Shown here: piece after piece, positions 33,234 to 41,792 of the stretch | How positions within the stretch are numbered: position 1 is the first letter of the stretch | Layout of the letters: every line of letters starts with the position of its first letter | Assembly (NCBI RefSeq): GCF_006547145.1 | Contig: NZ_CP041244.1 | Location: 7,130,001-7,194,000 of the forward strand | DNA from: Actinomadura sp. WMMA1423 | GTDB lineage: Bacteria; Actinomycetota; Actinomycetes; Streptosporangiales; Streptosporangiaceae | DNA length: 64,000 bases | Reading direction: 5' to 3' | Program-made: the position numbers and the translations under genes | Notes under the pieces: generated by a model | What the model saw: the letters and a program-made list of their open reading frames with translations, nothing else | What the model was told of the DNA's origin: nothing | Database searches by the model: none

Positions 33234-33737
33234 ATGCCCGACCCGTCGCCGTCGCTCGACCCCGCGCAGCTCGGCGCGTACTTCGCGCTCATCGAGGTGA
33301 CCAGCCTGCTCCGGCACGCGGTCGAGCAGCAGCTCCGCGAGGCCGGCGACCTCAGCTACGTGCAGTTCCAGCTGCTGGCCCGCCTCGGAGACTCGCCGAC
33401 GGGCAGCCACCGCATGACCGACCTGGCGGACGGCGTCGTCTACAGCCGCAGCGGCCTGACCTACCAGGCGGGCCTGCTGGAGAAGGCGGGCCTCGTCGTG
33501 CGCGCCCCCGCCTCGGACGACGAGCGGGGCATCGCCGTCACCATCACCGACGCCGGCCGCGCGCTGCTCGCCAAGGTGCTGCCCGGCCACATCGAGGTCG
33601 TGAGCGGCCTGCTCTTCGAGCCGCTGTCGCGCGACGACGTCAGGGCCCTCGCCGACCTGCTCGTGCCGGTACGGGACCACATGCGCGCCGCGCCGCCCCG
33701 CTCGGCGGCACCCCGCCGCCGCAAGCGCGGAACGTGA
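33234..33737 (+). CDS. MarR family transcriptional regulator
   Basis: 167 residues. It has the MarR winged helix: SYVQFQLLARLGDSPTGSHR, MTDLADGVVYSRSGLTYQAG (recognition helix), GLLEKAGLVVRAPASDDERG (wing) and IAVTITDAGRALL. Sites sharing TTCGAATT lie in its own promoter and twice before the downstream oxidoreductase gene. This strongly suggests it represses both and responds to an electrophile or phenolic compound. The last residues are very basic (PRRRKRG). It is probably not part of the biosynthetic cluster but could be its boundary. Confidence 0.92.
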   Translation: MPDPSPSLDPAQLGAYFALIEVTSLLRHAVEQQLREAGDLSYVQFQLLARLGDSPTGSHRMTDLADGVVYSRSGLTYQAGLLEKAGLVVRAPASDDERGIAVTITDAGRALLAKVLPGHIEVVSGLLFEPLSRDDVRALADLLVPVRDHMRAAPPRSAAPRRRKRGT

Positions 33738-33921
33738 CGGCTCCGGGCCGCCGTCCCGTAGCTCGACGCGGCGGCCCACCCGGGTAGTCCGCCCGCGCCA
33801 CATCCGTGACCTCGCCGGTCGCGTGTCCGCCCTGCCCTCCCCGCATCCTCGCCGGACCCGCGGGGCCGGGACGTTTCCCGACCCCGGCCCGGGTAGGGCC
33901 GGGGTGTCGGACGCCACTTGC

Positions 33922-33933
33922 TTCGAATTTGAA
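33922..33933. promoter_or_regulatory. MarR operator copy 1 before reductase
   Basis: TTCGAATTTGAA, an imperfect palindrome flanked by GC and TC, 68 bases before the reductase start. It is identical to the second copy 37 bases downstream. Confidence 0.65.
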
Positions 33934-33958
33934 TCAGCAGTACTTTGAGTGCAGGCGC

Positions 33959-33970
33959 TTCGAATTTGAA
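33959..33970. promoter_or_regulatory. MarR operator copy 2 before reductase
   Basis: TTCGAATTTGAA within GCTTCGAATTTGAAGC, symmetric except in the central bases. It lies 31 bases before the reductase ATG, where bound protein would cover the promoter or leader. Confidence 0.65.
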
Positions 33971-34000
33971 GCAACTAGGACCAGTGAAGGCGAGACCCCG

Positions 34001-34945
34001 ATGAAGGCAGTGCGTTTCCACGAGTACGGCGAGCCCGACGTCCTGCGCTACGAGGACGTGGAGCAGCCCGCCCCCGGCGCCGGCGAGGTCCGGATCCGCG
34101 TCGCCGCGACCTCGTTCAACCCCATCGACGCCGGCATTCGCGGGGGCGGCATGCGCGGTCCCATCCCGGTGAAGCTGCCGCACACCCCCGGCTTCGACGT
34201 CGCCGGCACCGTCGACGCGCTGGGCGAGGGTGTCGCCGGCGTCGAGGTGGGTGACCAGGTCGTCGGCTTCCTGCCCATGGCGGGGGCGGGCGCGGCCGCG
34301 GAGTACGTCCTCGCGCCGGCCGAGGTTCTCACGCCCGCGCCCAAGAACGTCCCGCTGGCCGACGCCGCCGCGTTGCCGGCGGTGGGCCTCACCGCGTGGC
34401 AGGCGCTCTTCGACCACGCCAAGCTGGCGGACGGGCAGCGCGTGCTGGTCAACGGCGCGGGCGGAGCGGTCGGCGGCTACGCCGTGCAGCTCGCCAAGAG
34501 GGCCGGTGCCAACGTGATCGCCACGGCCGGCCCCCGCAGCGGCGCCCGCGCCCGGGCGGCGGGCGCCGACGAGGTCGTCGACCACACCACCACGGTGCTG
34601 TCCTCGGCGGTGACCGAACCGGTCGACGTCGTGTTCAACCTCGCGCCGGTCGCCCCGGACGAGCTGGCCGCGATGACCGACCTGGTCCGTCCGGGCGGCG
34701 TCATCGTGAACACGACGGTGTGGATGCCCGCGCCCTCCGACGAGGAGCGCGGGGTGCGCGGCGTCGACCTCTTCGTCCGCAGCGACGCCGGCCAGCTGGC
34801 GCAGCTCGTGGCCCTGGTCGACAGCGGCGAGCTGCGCATCGACGTCGCCGAGCGGGTGCCGCTGGCCGAGCTGCCGGCGCTCCACGCCAGGGCCGCCGCG
34901 GGCGAGGTGTCCGGCAAGGTCGTCGTCCTCGCACCCGGCGCCTGA
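34001..34945 (+). CDS. NADPH:quinone oxidoreductase-like MDR protein
   Basis: 314 residues from the ATG at 34001 (AAGG ten bases upstream). It opens MKAVRFHEYGEPDVLRYEDV, the standard start of zinc-independent quinone reductases. VLVNGAGGAVGGYAVQLAK is the NADPH-binding AxGGVG motif, and PGFDVAGTVDALG and AALPAVGLTAWQAL are family segments. It reduces quinones or enones and is usually a detoxifying enzyme. Two MarR-type operators in its promoter match the site before the MarR gene upstream, so induction by a toxic substrate is likely. Confidence 0.93.
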   Translation: MKAVRFHEYGEPDVLRYEDVEQPAPGAGEVRIRVAATSFNPIDAGIRGGGMRGPIPVKLPHTPGFDVAGTVDALGEGVAGVEVGDQVVGFLPMAGAGAAAEYVLAPAEVLTPAPKNVPLADAAALPAVGLTAWQALFDHAKLADGQRVLVNGAGGAVGGYAVQLAKRAGANVIATAGPRSGARARAAGADEVVDHTTTVLSSAVTEPVDVVFNLAPVAPDELAAMTDLVRPGGVIVNTTVWMPAPSDEERGVRGVDLFVRSDAGQLAQLVALVDSGELRIDVAERVPLAELPALHARAAAGEVSGKVVVLAPGA

Positions 34946-35010
34946 CGGCGCCGCCCACCGGCACCTTGACCGCCTGGCCGCCCCTGCCCGGTGAAGCCGC
35001 CGAGCGCGCC

Positions 35011-35034
35011 CGCCCGCCTCCCGGGAGGCGGGCG
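35011..35034. terminator. bidirectional GC-rich terminator hairpin
   Basis: A perfect 24-base palindrome with arms CGCCCGCCTCCC and GGGAGGCGGGCG lies between the convergent reductase and MFS genes. No U-tract follows, as is usual in actinomycetes. Confidence 0.7.
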
Positions 35035-35062
35035 GACGCGTGTGCCGTCCGGCGGAACGGCG

Positions 35063-36481
35063 TCATGGCCGCGAACCGCGCCTTCGTCCCTCCGCCCCGG
35101 AACGCCCCTGACCGCGGAAGGCCGCCAGCGCCAGGAGCATGCAGACGGTGAACCCGACCCCCGCCGTGAACGCGTCCCGCATGCCGTCCACCTCGGAGGA
35201 ACCGGCGTGGTCGACGGTGACCAGTACGGCCACCCCCAGCGAACCGCCGATCTGCTGCATGCTCTGGAGCAGCGCCGAGGCGGCCCCGGACTCCCCGGCC
35301 GGCACCGACGCCATCGCCACGAACGTCGCCGCCACCGCCACCAGCCCCGTCCCGGCGCCGAACAGCAGTACCGGCCCGAGGATCACCCCGGCGTACGAAC
35401 TGTCCCGGGTCACCTGCGTCAGCCACACCATCCCGGCCACGCACAGCACGGCCCCCGCCGCCATGATCGGCCGCGGCCCGTACCGGGGCAGCAGCCACGG
35501 CACCGCCCGGCTCGCCGCGATCAGCGCGACCGTCGTCGGGAGGAACCCGAACCCGGTCTCCAGCGGCCCGTACCCGAGGACGCCCTGGACGTAGAGCGTC
35601 AGGAAGAACAGCATCCCGCTCATGGCCGCCGTCAGCAGGAACCGCATGAGGAAGGCGCCCACCCGGTCCCGGTCGGCGAACAGCCCCAGCGGCACGATCG
35701 GCTGCCGCGCCCGCGCCTCGACCACCGGGAACAGCGCCAGCAGCACGCCCGCCCCGCAGAAGGCGGCGATCGTGAGCCCCCCGGACCACCCCCGCTCGGC
35801 CGCCCGGATGAACCCGTACACCAGCAGCGTCGAACCGACCGTGCACATGAGCGCCCCGCCCGCGTCGAACCGTCCCTCCCGCCTGGCCGACTCCTGGACG
35901 ACCCGCGGCACGAGCAGGACGATCGCCGCCCCCACCGGCACGTTGACGAACAGGACCGCCCGCCACGAGGCCCACGCCGTCAGGACGCCGCCGAGCACCA
36001 GCCCGACCACCATCCCCGCGCTCGCGACGACGGAGAACACGGCCAGCGCCCGGCTCCTGCGCTCCGCGTCCTGGAACGTGGTCGCGAGGAGCGCCAGCGC
36101 GCCCGGCCCGGCCAGCGCGGCGCCGACCCCTTGCATCGCCCTGGCCGCCAGCAGCCACCCCGGCGTGACGGCGAGCCCCCCGACCAGCGACGCGACGGTG
36201 AACACCCCGACCCCCGCCGCGAACACCCGCCGGTGCCCTAACAGGTCGCCGGCCCGTCCGCCGAGCAGCAGCAACCCGCCGAACGCGAGCGTGTAGGCGT
36301 TGACCACCCACGAAAGCCCGGCGTCGCCGAACCCGAGGCCGCGCTGGATGCTGGGCAGCGCGATGTTCACGATCGAGGCGTCGACCACCAGCGTGAGCTG
36401 GGCGCCGCACAGCAGTGCCAGCGCCAGGCCCCCGCCGGCCCGGGGCACGCGGGTCCGGCGGGACGCCTTCTCAGGGAGCAT
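35063..36481 (-). CDS. MFS drug-efflux transporter, DHA2/EmrB type
   Basis: 472 residues with about 14 hydrophobic segments. VVDASIVNIALPSIQRGLGF is motif D1 typical of drug/proton antiporters, GGRAGDLLGHRRVF motif A, ARAMQGVGAALAGPGALALL motif B, and SAGMVVGLVLGGVL motif C, the antiporter signature. It should export a hydrophobic drug using the proton gradient. It could serve the nearby cluster, but it lies 2 kb beyond and has no cluster-linked regulator, so that is only a possibility. Confidence 0.92.
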   Translation of the reverse strand: MLPEKASRRTRVPRAGGGLALALLCGAQLTLVVDASIVNIALPSIQRGLGFGDAGLSWVVNAYTLAFGGLLLLGGRAGDLLGHRRVFAAGVGVFTVASLVGGLAVTPGWLLAARAMQGVGAALAGPGALALLATTFQDAERRSRALAVFSVVASAGMVVGLVLGGVLTAWASWRAVLFVNVPVGAAIVLLVPRVVQESARREGRFDAGGALMCTVGSTLLVYGFIRAAERGWSGGLTIAAFCGAGVLLALFPVVEARARQPIVPLGLFADRDRVGAFLMRFLLTAAMSGMLFFLTLYVQGVLGYGPLETGFGFLPTTVALIAASRAVPWLLPRYGPRPIMAAGAVLCVAGMVWLTQVTRDSSYAGVILGPVLLFGAGTGLVAVAATFVAMASVPAGESGAASALLQSMQQIGGSLGVAVLVTVDHAGSSEVDGMRDAFTAGVGFTVCMLLALAAFRGQGRSGAEGRRRGSRP

Positions 36482-36545
36482 GGGGGTCCTAACACCGGCG
36501 GCGAGGTAGCCCGAAAGCTAACCAACACCCCCGAACCCCACAAGG

Positions 36546-37130
36546 TCATCGGCGGGCGTAATGAGCGATGATCACGCCCTTGGTGGTGGTGACGCTCCCG
36601 GTGAGCTCGAACTCGGTCATGGGCGCGGTCCCGTCGAAGAGGCGCCTGCCGCCGCCGAGCGTCAGCGGGTGGATCAGCAGCGTGTACCGGTCGATCAGCC
36701 CGGCCGCGTGCAGGCTCCGGACCAGCGACGCGCTGCCGTTGATCGCCAGATCGGGCCCCGGCCGAGCCTTCAGCTCCGCGACCGTCTCGACGGCCTCGCC
36801 GCGCAGCAGCACCGAGTTCTCCCAGGCGTCCGCGTCTTCCAGGGTCCTGGACGCGACGTACTTCCTGGCCGCGTTCATGTGCGTGGTGAACGGATTGCCG
36901 TCGGTGGCCCGCCCCCACGCGGTGAAGAAGTCCTCCCACGTGCGGCGTCCGAAGAGCATGTCCCCGGAGTTGGCCATGCCCTTGGCCATCTCGCGCCCCA
37001 TGACCTCGTCGTTGTACTGAGGCCCCCAACCGCTGTGAGCGAACCCGTCCCGGGTGTCCTCGTCCGGACGTCCGAGCCCCTGCACGACTCCGTCGAGCGT
37101 GACGAACATCGTGACCATGACCGACCGCAT
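36546..37130 (-). CDS. dihydrofolate reductase-family protein (RibD C-domain)
   Basis: 194 residues from the ATG at 37130 with GGAAGGG eight bases upstream; an ATG at 37181 adds a basic tail without RBS. MFVTLDGVVQGLG is the family opening, DMLFGRRTWEDFFTAWG the dinucleotide loop, and DLAINGSASLVRSLHAAGLIDRY (shown here as DLAINGSASLVRSL) plus LTLGGGRRLF the C-terminal motifs. Such proteins are NADPH-dependent reductases of unknown substrates and are rarely true folate enzymes. Confidence 0.88.
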   Translation of the reverse strand: MRSVMVTMFVTLDGVVQGLGRPDEDTRDGFAHSGWGPQYNDEVMGREMAKGMANSGDMLFGRRTWEDFFTAWGRATDGNPFTTHMNAARKYVASRTLEDADAWENSVLLRGEAVETVAELKARPGPDLAINGSASLVRSLHAAGLIDRYTLLIHPLTLGGGRRLFDGTAPMTEFELTGSVTTTKGVIIAHYARR

Positions 37131-37464
37131 GAGCCGACCCCTTCCGTGCCAAGGGGGCCGCGCTCGCCGCGACCCCGTCACCCCCTACACGAACGTCCAC
37201 CCCTCAGATCGACACGGCCGGCACCTCCGACGAGTTGGGCGACCGCAGGCCGACCCGGGGAGCGGGCGCGCGACGCGGCGTTCGGCTTACGGGCCGCAGG
37301 TAAATGGGGGTTAAATTATCCGACTACCGACTGTGACGAGCGATCGCAACAAGGAGGCGACGAACTCCCGCAAGTGACTCATGGCGATTGTTCATTCGCG
37401 GAGAGTGTTGTTTGTGTGCGAGATGCCGAATGCTACGTTCGCCGCTACCTCCGGAGGTGATCAT
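37131..37464. promoter_or_regulatory. intergenic region before secreted protein gene
   Basis: 334 bases without a supported gene. An AT-rich segment around 37301-37325 (GGGGGTTAAATTATCC) and another near 37391-37420 may be promoters for the secreted protein. The GGAGGTGATC just before its start is a near-complete anti-16S match. Confidence 0.5.
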
Positions 37465-38760
37465 GTGAAGGACCGGCGCAAACTGCGGGTCGGCGCCGTG
37501 AGCGTCGCCCTGCCCGCCATGGTGGCCGGTGGCGTCTACGCCCTCCCCGCGACATCGGACGGCTCCATCTCCCCGCTCCCCGCCGCGGCCCCCGGCAAGG
37601 CCGACTTCGTGATCAAGAAGGGCGCGAGCAGGACGAAGACCGTCGACGCCCTCGACAAGAAGCTGAAGAAGAGCGGCGTCCAGGCGCTGCTCAACGCCAA
37701 GGGCAACCGCAAGCTCCGCGCGGAGGGCTCGAAGGGATGCCCCCCGAAGGGCGCCAGTGTTCCGGGCAAGGCGCTCGCGTACTGCTGGGCGGCCGGCGAG
37801 GACTCCTCGAAGCAGAGATGGATCCCGCAGGGCGTCTCGAGCGTCTCCGACGCCAAGGACAACGAGAAGTGGGGCAAGGCCGGGTACACCATGGTGGTCA
37901 CCTGGTACGCGCCGAAGGCCAAGAACATCCGCGTCACGTTCGTCAACCTCAGGAAGCGCACATACCGGCACGTGCTGCTGGTCATGCCCGGCATGACGAA
38001 GGGCAAGAAGGCCAGCTACAGGGACATCAAGAGCCACGCGGGCGGCGTCACCTGGTACGGCAACCACCTCTACGTCGCCGAGACCCAGCTCGGCCTGCGC
38101 GTGTTCGACATGCGCCGGATCTTCGACCTCGGCAAGAGCAAGAACGGCACCACCAAGAAGAAGGGCCGGGTCGGCCTGCACGGCAAGACCTACTACGGCC
38201 ACGGCTACCGGTACGTGATGCCGCAGGTGGGCAGCTGGCTGAACGCCAAGGGCAAGGGGCCGCTGAAGAACTGCAAGGCGAGCGGCCCGCCGAAGTGGTC
38301 GTGGGTGTCGGTCGACCGCAGCGGGGTGGACTCCCTGGTCACCGGCGAGTACTGCCCCGAGCCGAAGGACCCGGGCCAGAAGGCGCCGAACGGCCGGATG
38401 GCCACCTGGCCGCTGAGGAACGGCAAGCCGCGCACCGGCGGCGACGGGTACGCCCGCGCGCTCGCGGTCTCCCCACTGCCGGTCAAGCGCGTCCAGGGCG
38501 GCGTGACCGCGTATCTCAACGGCGGCGAAGAGCACGCCTGGTTCGGTCACAACGCCAAGGGAGCGGGCGCCCGTCCGGGAGTCCTCCTGCACTCGGTGTG
38601 GAACCGGAGCAAGGGCCGCTGGGAGAAGAAGGGCACGCAGAGCCTCGCCAAGGGCCCCGAGGACCTGAGCTGCTACCGCGGCCAGGGCCGCATCTGGACG
38701 GTCGCCGAACACGCAAAAGCACGCGCCCTCTACGGCGTCCCCGTGAACAAGTGCGGCTGA
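37465..38760 (+). CDS. secreted Lys-rich protein of unknown function
   Basis: 431 residues from the GTG at 37465, preceded by GGAGGTGATC, one of the strongest RBS in the window. Residues ~8-30 form a signal peptide (VGAVSVALPAMVAGGVYALP). The mature protein is unusually rich in Lys for this genome (KKGASRTKTVDALDKKLKKS) and has paired Cys residues. TYRHVLLVMPGM, GGVTWYGNHLYVAETQLGLR and VFDMRRIFDLG suggest beta-propeller-like blades. Similar secreted proteins occur in Streptomyces without assigned role. I cannot give a reaction. Confidence 0.75.
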   Translation: MKDRRKLRVGAVSVALPAMVAGGVYALPATSDGSISPLPAAAPGKADFVIKKGASRTKTVDALDKKLKKSGVQALLNAKGNRKLRAEGSKGCPPKGASVPGKALAYCWAAGEDSSKQRWIPQGVSSVSDAKDNEKWGKAGYTMVVTWYAPKAKNIRVTFVNLRKRTYRHVLLVMPGMTKGKKASYRDIKSHAGGVTWYGNHLYVAETQLGLRVFDMRRIFDLGKSKNGTTKKKGRVGLHGKTYYGHGYRYVMPQVGSWLNAKGKGPLKNCKASGPPKWSWVSVDRSGVDSLVTGEYCPEPKDPGQKAPNGRMATWPLRNGKPRTGGDGYARALAVSPLPVKRVQGGVTAYLNGGEEHAWFGHNAKGAGARPGVLLHSVWNRSKGRWEKKGTQSLAKGPEDLSCYRGQGRIWTVAEHAKARALYGVPVNKCG

Positions 38761-38983
38761 TCCCCTGGGTCGATCACACCAAGGGCAGAAGGGAATAGGG
38801 CGAAGGTGGGTGCACTCGCTGTCGACGTCAGGTGCTGGAGGGGTGGTGATGATCCGCACCCGCTAGCCCCGAACACCTGCCCCCACCGCCCTGCCCCTGG
38901 ATCTTCGAAGGGTGCGTCTTGCCGACCTGCCTGCCCCCGATGCGTCCCCGAGGGGGGCCGGAGACGGTGACGTCGGTCACCGG

Positions 38984-39580
38984 TCATTCCTGCTGGATGT
39001 ATGCGGGATAACTGATCTTCTTGGCCCGTACGACCACACGGCGGAACGCCCCGGGCTGAAGACCGCCCAGTTGGGTTTCGATGACGTCGTTGTAGAGCGA
39101 ATCCGAGACGATCAGAGCGAGGTTGGTATCAGTGCGCCTGGCGAGTTCCCTGCGCAGCGATCCCGAGTCGAGAAGGCGGGAGACGATGATGGGCGCCCGA
39201 CCGACCGGACCGAGGCAGCCGGAGGCGAGCGTTCCGTGATGGATCGCCACCCGCACCCTGATCCGCGGTTCGGGATGGCGAGCGGCGTTGACATGGGCGA
39301 GGACGTCGGCGAGTCGCTCCGGAAATACAGCGACCAGGCGGACGGGATCGGTCTCGGCAGGCAGGACGGAGAGCTCTCCGTCTCCGCCCACCTGGCGTAA
39401 CCAGGCGCTTCGGTCGAGTCCCGCCAGCGTCGCGGCGTCGTCGAGTGCTCCGTGGAGAGCGGCTTGGACGGCTCGTTGGTCCTTTGTGCTCAGCGCGCTG
39501 AAGCCCTCAAGATCGACGGCGACCAGGAACCGGTAGTCCAGTCGCTGCGCGTCGTCATCGGCCAATGCCAGTTCGGTCAT
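38984..39580 (-). CDS. class III nucleotidyl cyclase-homology protein
   Basis: 198 residues. YRFLVAVDLEGFSALSTKDQ contains the first metal-binding Asp of adenylate/guanylate cyclases. WLRQVGGDGELSVLP has the second Asp in the GDG turn, and IRVRVAIHHGTLASGCLGPVG and APIIVSRLLDSGSLRREL follow the usual order. The substrate-specifying residues do not match a known adenylate or guanylate cyclase by eye, and no sensor domain is attached. Many actinomycetes carry such short proteins with undefined activity. The gene is divergent from an XRE regulator. Confidence 0.75.
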   Translation of the reverse strand: MTELALADDDAQRLDYRFLVAVDLEGFSALSTKDQRAVQAALHGALDDAATLAGLDRSAWLRQVGGDGELSVLPAETDPVRLVAVFPERLADVLAHVNAARHPEPRIRVRVAIHHGTLASGCLGPVGRAPIIVSRLLDSGSLRRELARRTDTNLALIVSDSLYNDVIETQLGGLQPGAFRRVVVRAKKISYPAYIQQE

Positions 39581-39707
39581 GGGTCATCGCACCATCTGTC
39601 CGGTGCCGCAGGTGCGTTCCCCCGTGCCAGCTCTCACTGCCACCGCTCCCTTTGGCGGCTGTACTTGCATCCCTGTTCCAGGATGCTTGATCCACTCCAA
39701 TCATGCA

Positions 39708-39753
39708 AGCTTTCATGTAACCTGGTGCATGAAGCATCTTGACAGCTTTCATG
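39708..39753. repeat. repeated AGCTTTCATG motif in divergent promoter
   Basis: AGCTTTCATG occurs at 39708-39717 and 39744-39753, 36 bases apart, with a near-inverted CATGAAGC at 39728-39735 between. TTGACA at 39739-39744 could be a -35 box. The set lies between the cyclase-homology gene and the XRE regulator and is a plausible binding region for the latter. Confidence 0.5.
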
Positions 39754-39816
39754 ATGCTCTGTTCCGGCAAGACAGCAGGCATGACGCCAGATGGCGTCGA
39801 AACCGAGGAGGCAGCC

Positions 39817-40683
39817 ATGGTCCGTGAGCGGCGTGTCCCCTCCGTGCGCGGGCGTCAGCTCGCGAGAGAGCTCCGGGAACTCCGTGCGGCCCACGGCATG
39901 ACGGGAGAGCAGATCGCGGACGAGCTGGGCTGGTCCAGCGCCAAGGTCTCGCGTATCGAGAACGCGCGCACGACCCTCACTCTCTCGGACCTGCGCAAGC
40001 TGCTCAACCTGTACTCGGTGCCCGAGGCCACGGCCGAACGGCTGCTCAACCTCGCTCGCACAGCGAATGAACGCGGCTGGTGGCAGGTCTACGCCGACAC
40101 CATGACCCAGAATTTCGCAACGCTTATCGGCCTTGAAGACGAGGCCAGGGTCATGCATAGCTACCATCTGACCTTGGTGCCGGGACTCCTGCAGACGGAG
40201 AACTACCACCGCGCCATCATCGAGGCCAACGGTCCGCATCCGCATGGTGTGGTCGAGCGCCGGGTCCAGATTCGCCTCAACCGCCAGAGGCGCCTTCACG
40301 AGACGGAGCCGCTCGAGGTGTGGGCCGTGCTCGACGAGGCCGTGCTCCGGCGAGCCATCGGAGGCGCGGAAGTCATGCACGAGCAACTAATGCACCTGCT
40401 CCGGCTCGCCGAGAAGCCGAACATCACGCTCCAAGTCCTGCCCTATGATGCGGGCGCGCACTCCGGAGTCGCGGGTACGTTCACCACCTTGGGATTCAGT
40501 CACCCTGATGATCCCAATATCACTACCCTGGAGACACTCGTAGGAACGCTCATCATCGAGGACCCAGTCCAGGTCTTCACTTATGATCGAGCCTTCGACG
40601 AACTTCGATCCAGGGCGCTCGAGGCCGCGGACGCGAACGACATGATCTCACTGGTAGCGGCAGAATACAAGCAAGGAAAATGA
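39817..40683 (+). CDS. XRE-type regulator with DUF5753 domain
   Basis: 288 residues from the ATG at 39817 with GAGGAGG five bases upstream; the longer in-frame form lacks an RBS. MTGEQIADELGWSSAKVSRI is the helix-turn-helix, and the DUF5753 part has LTLVPGLLQTENYHRAII, EVWAVLDEAVLRRAIGG and LQVLPYDAGAHSG. It is followed directly by a DUF397 gene, the standard pair. Repeats AGCTTTCATG in its promoter may be its own operator. Confidence 0.93.
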   Translation: MVRERRVPSVRGRQLARELRELRAAHGMTGEQIADELGWSSAKVSRIENARTTLTLSDLRKLLNLYSVPEATAERLLNLARTANERGWWQVYADTMTQNFATLIGLEDEARVMHSYHLTLVPGLLQTENYHRAIIEANGPHPHGVVERRVQIRLNRQRRLHETEPLEVWAVLDEAVLRRAIGGAEVMHEQLMHLLRLAEKPNITLQVLPYDAGAHSGVAGTFTTLGFSHPDDPNITTLETLVGTLIIEDPVQVFTYDRAFDELRSRALEAADANDMISLVAAEYKQGK

Positions 40684-40700
40684 GGCATGGAGATGGTTCG

Positions 40701-40928
40701 ATGGCTGCCGATCACACTCCCGAACCCGCGTTGAGCTGGCGCAAGAGCAGGCACAGCACCGAAGGAGACTGCGTGGAGGTCGCCGCCCGGAGTTCTTTTC
40801 CGGATCGCGATACGGCAGTGATTTTCGTGCGCGATTCCAAGCATGCAATCGGAGGCAACATCTGTATTGAGGGCGACGCGTGGAATCTCTTCGTGGCGCA
40901 GGTAAAAGAAGGCGCGTTCGACCTGTAG
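40701..40928 (+). CDS. DUF397 protein
   Basis: 75 residues from the ATG at 40701 (GGAG nine bases upstream); an ATG at 40680 that overlaps the XRE stop (ATGA) is an alternative. ALSWRKSRHS, GDCVEVAA, IFVRDSKHAIGG and the ending VKEGAFDL give the family pattern. It is the presumed partner of the XRE/DUF5753 protein encoded immediately before it. Confidence 0.9.
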   Translation: MAADHTPEPALSWRKSRHSTEGDCVEVAARSSFPDRDTAVIFVRDSKHAIGGNICIEGDAWNLFVAQVKEGAFDL

Positions 40929-40963
40929 GGACCGGGCGACAAAGAGCGGTGGCGAGATCTGGA

Positions 40964-41197
40964 TCAGAGATCCAGTTGTCCCTGCTTTATTCGCGTGACC
41001 AACTCGGCCCATTCTGAGCCGCCCATGGAGAGAGCGGCGCCTTGGACGTCCTTGGAATCGCGGACCAGTATGCTTGTTTCGGCGCCTGCGACTTCGACGC
41101 ATTGGGCGTTGTCGAACGAATTGCTACGGCTACTTTTGCGCCAGATGAGGGCGTGGCTCTCAGCGACGCCCGTGTGAGATCTGATCACGTCTGTCAC
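40964..41197 (-). CDS. DUF397 protein, orphan
   Basis: 77 residues: LIWRKSSRSNSFDNAQCVEV, ILVRDSKDVQGAALS and the ending IKQGQLDL. It is convergent with the previous DUF397 gene and has no XRE partner of its own orientation. It may have lost it or may use the neighbour. A perfect inverted repeat 94 bases before its start could be its operator. Confidence 0.88.
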   Translation of the reverse strand: MTDVIRSHTGVAESHALIWRKSSRSNSFDNAQCVEVAGAETSILVRDSKDVQGAALSMGGSEWAELVTRIKQGQLDL

Positions 41198-41792
41198 TCC
41201 TCACCGGCCGAGCCTGGTGGACGGACGCTCGAGGGGCCCAGCCGGTCCACCAGGTCGACATCGGATATCTTCTATCGCTTTGCTCGGTGAGTAAAGAGCT
41301 TCTTTACGTGGGTCGTCAATGCCGTAGGTATCGGACCCCGGCCACCCTGTGCGACCTGCTGGTATCCCCCTCCCGAGTCCGCCGCCGTAGGTCGGCCGGC
41401 GGCGCCGGTCCGGCGGGGCGGTCCGCCACCCCGGAGGCCTCCGAGCACCTTCGAGTCAGTCATCAGCCTCTGCCTTATGAGCGTCCTGGCCATCGAACGC
41501 GGAGATCCGGTGCATGACCCCCGCAGCCACAGATCCTCACCTCGGTGTCGCCGGCTCATCCCCTGGCTCAGCGAACACAGAAATGATCCAGGGCGCCGAG
41601 TTCACTCGGCCTGGGCTCGCTCCCCAACCGATCGACGCCGTTCGCGCAGCCTGCCCGCTCACGTGCTCTCCTGGGACAGCGATCGCGACGCCGGCCATTC
41701 GTAGGCGAGCGTCTGATCTCCCCGCGGCCGAGTCTTGAACGTGTTCACTTCTTTGCGTTAGGCTCGTTCCACCGTGAAGGGGAGTGGGCCTG
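41198..41792. other. intergenic stretch without supported gene
   Basis: About 595 bases. Short frames here have poor codon use and no RBS. It holds the inverted repeat at 41291-41307 and, near 41736-41747, TGAACGTGTTCA (arms TGAAC and GTTCA), which may be an operator for the epimerase gene that follows. Confidence 0.5.
41291..41307. promoter_or_regulatory. perfect inverted repeat upstream of orphan DUF397 gene
   Basis: GTAAAGA-GCT-TCTTTAC has perfect seven-base arms and sits 94 bases ahead of the minus-strand DUF397 start. It is a likely regulator binding site; the binder is unknown. Confidence 0.5.

Noticed and set aside
41272..41559. 95-residue minus-strand frame between DUF397 and epimerase genes
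   Set aside because: No RBS, no homology recognised, Gly/Arg/Pro-rich and crossing an operator-like palindrome.
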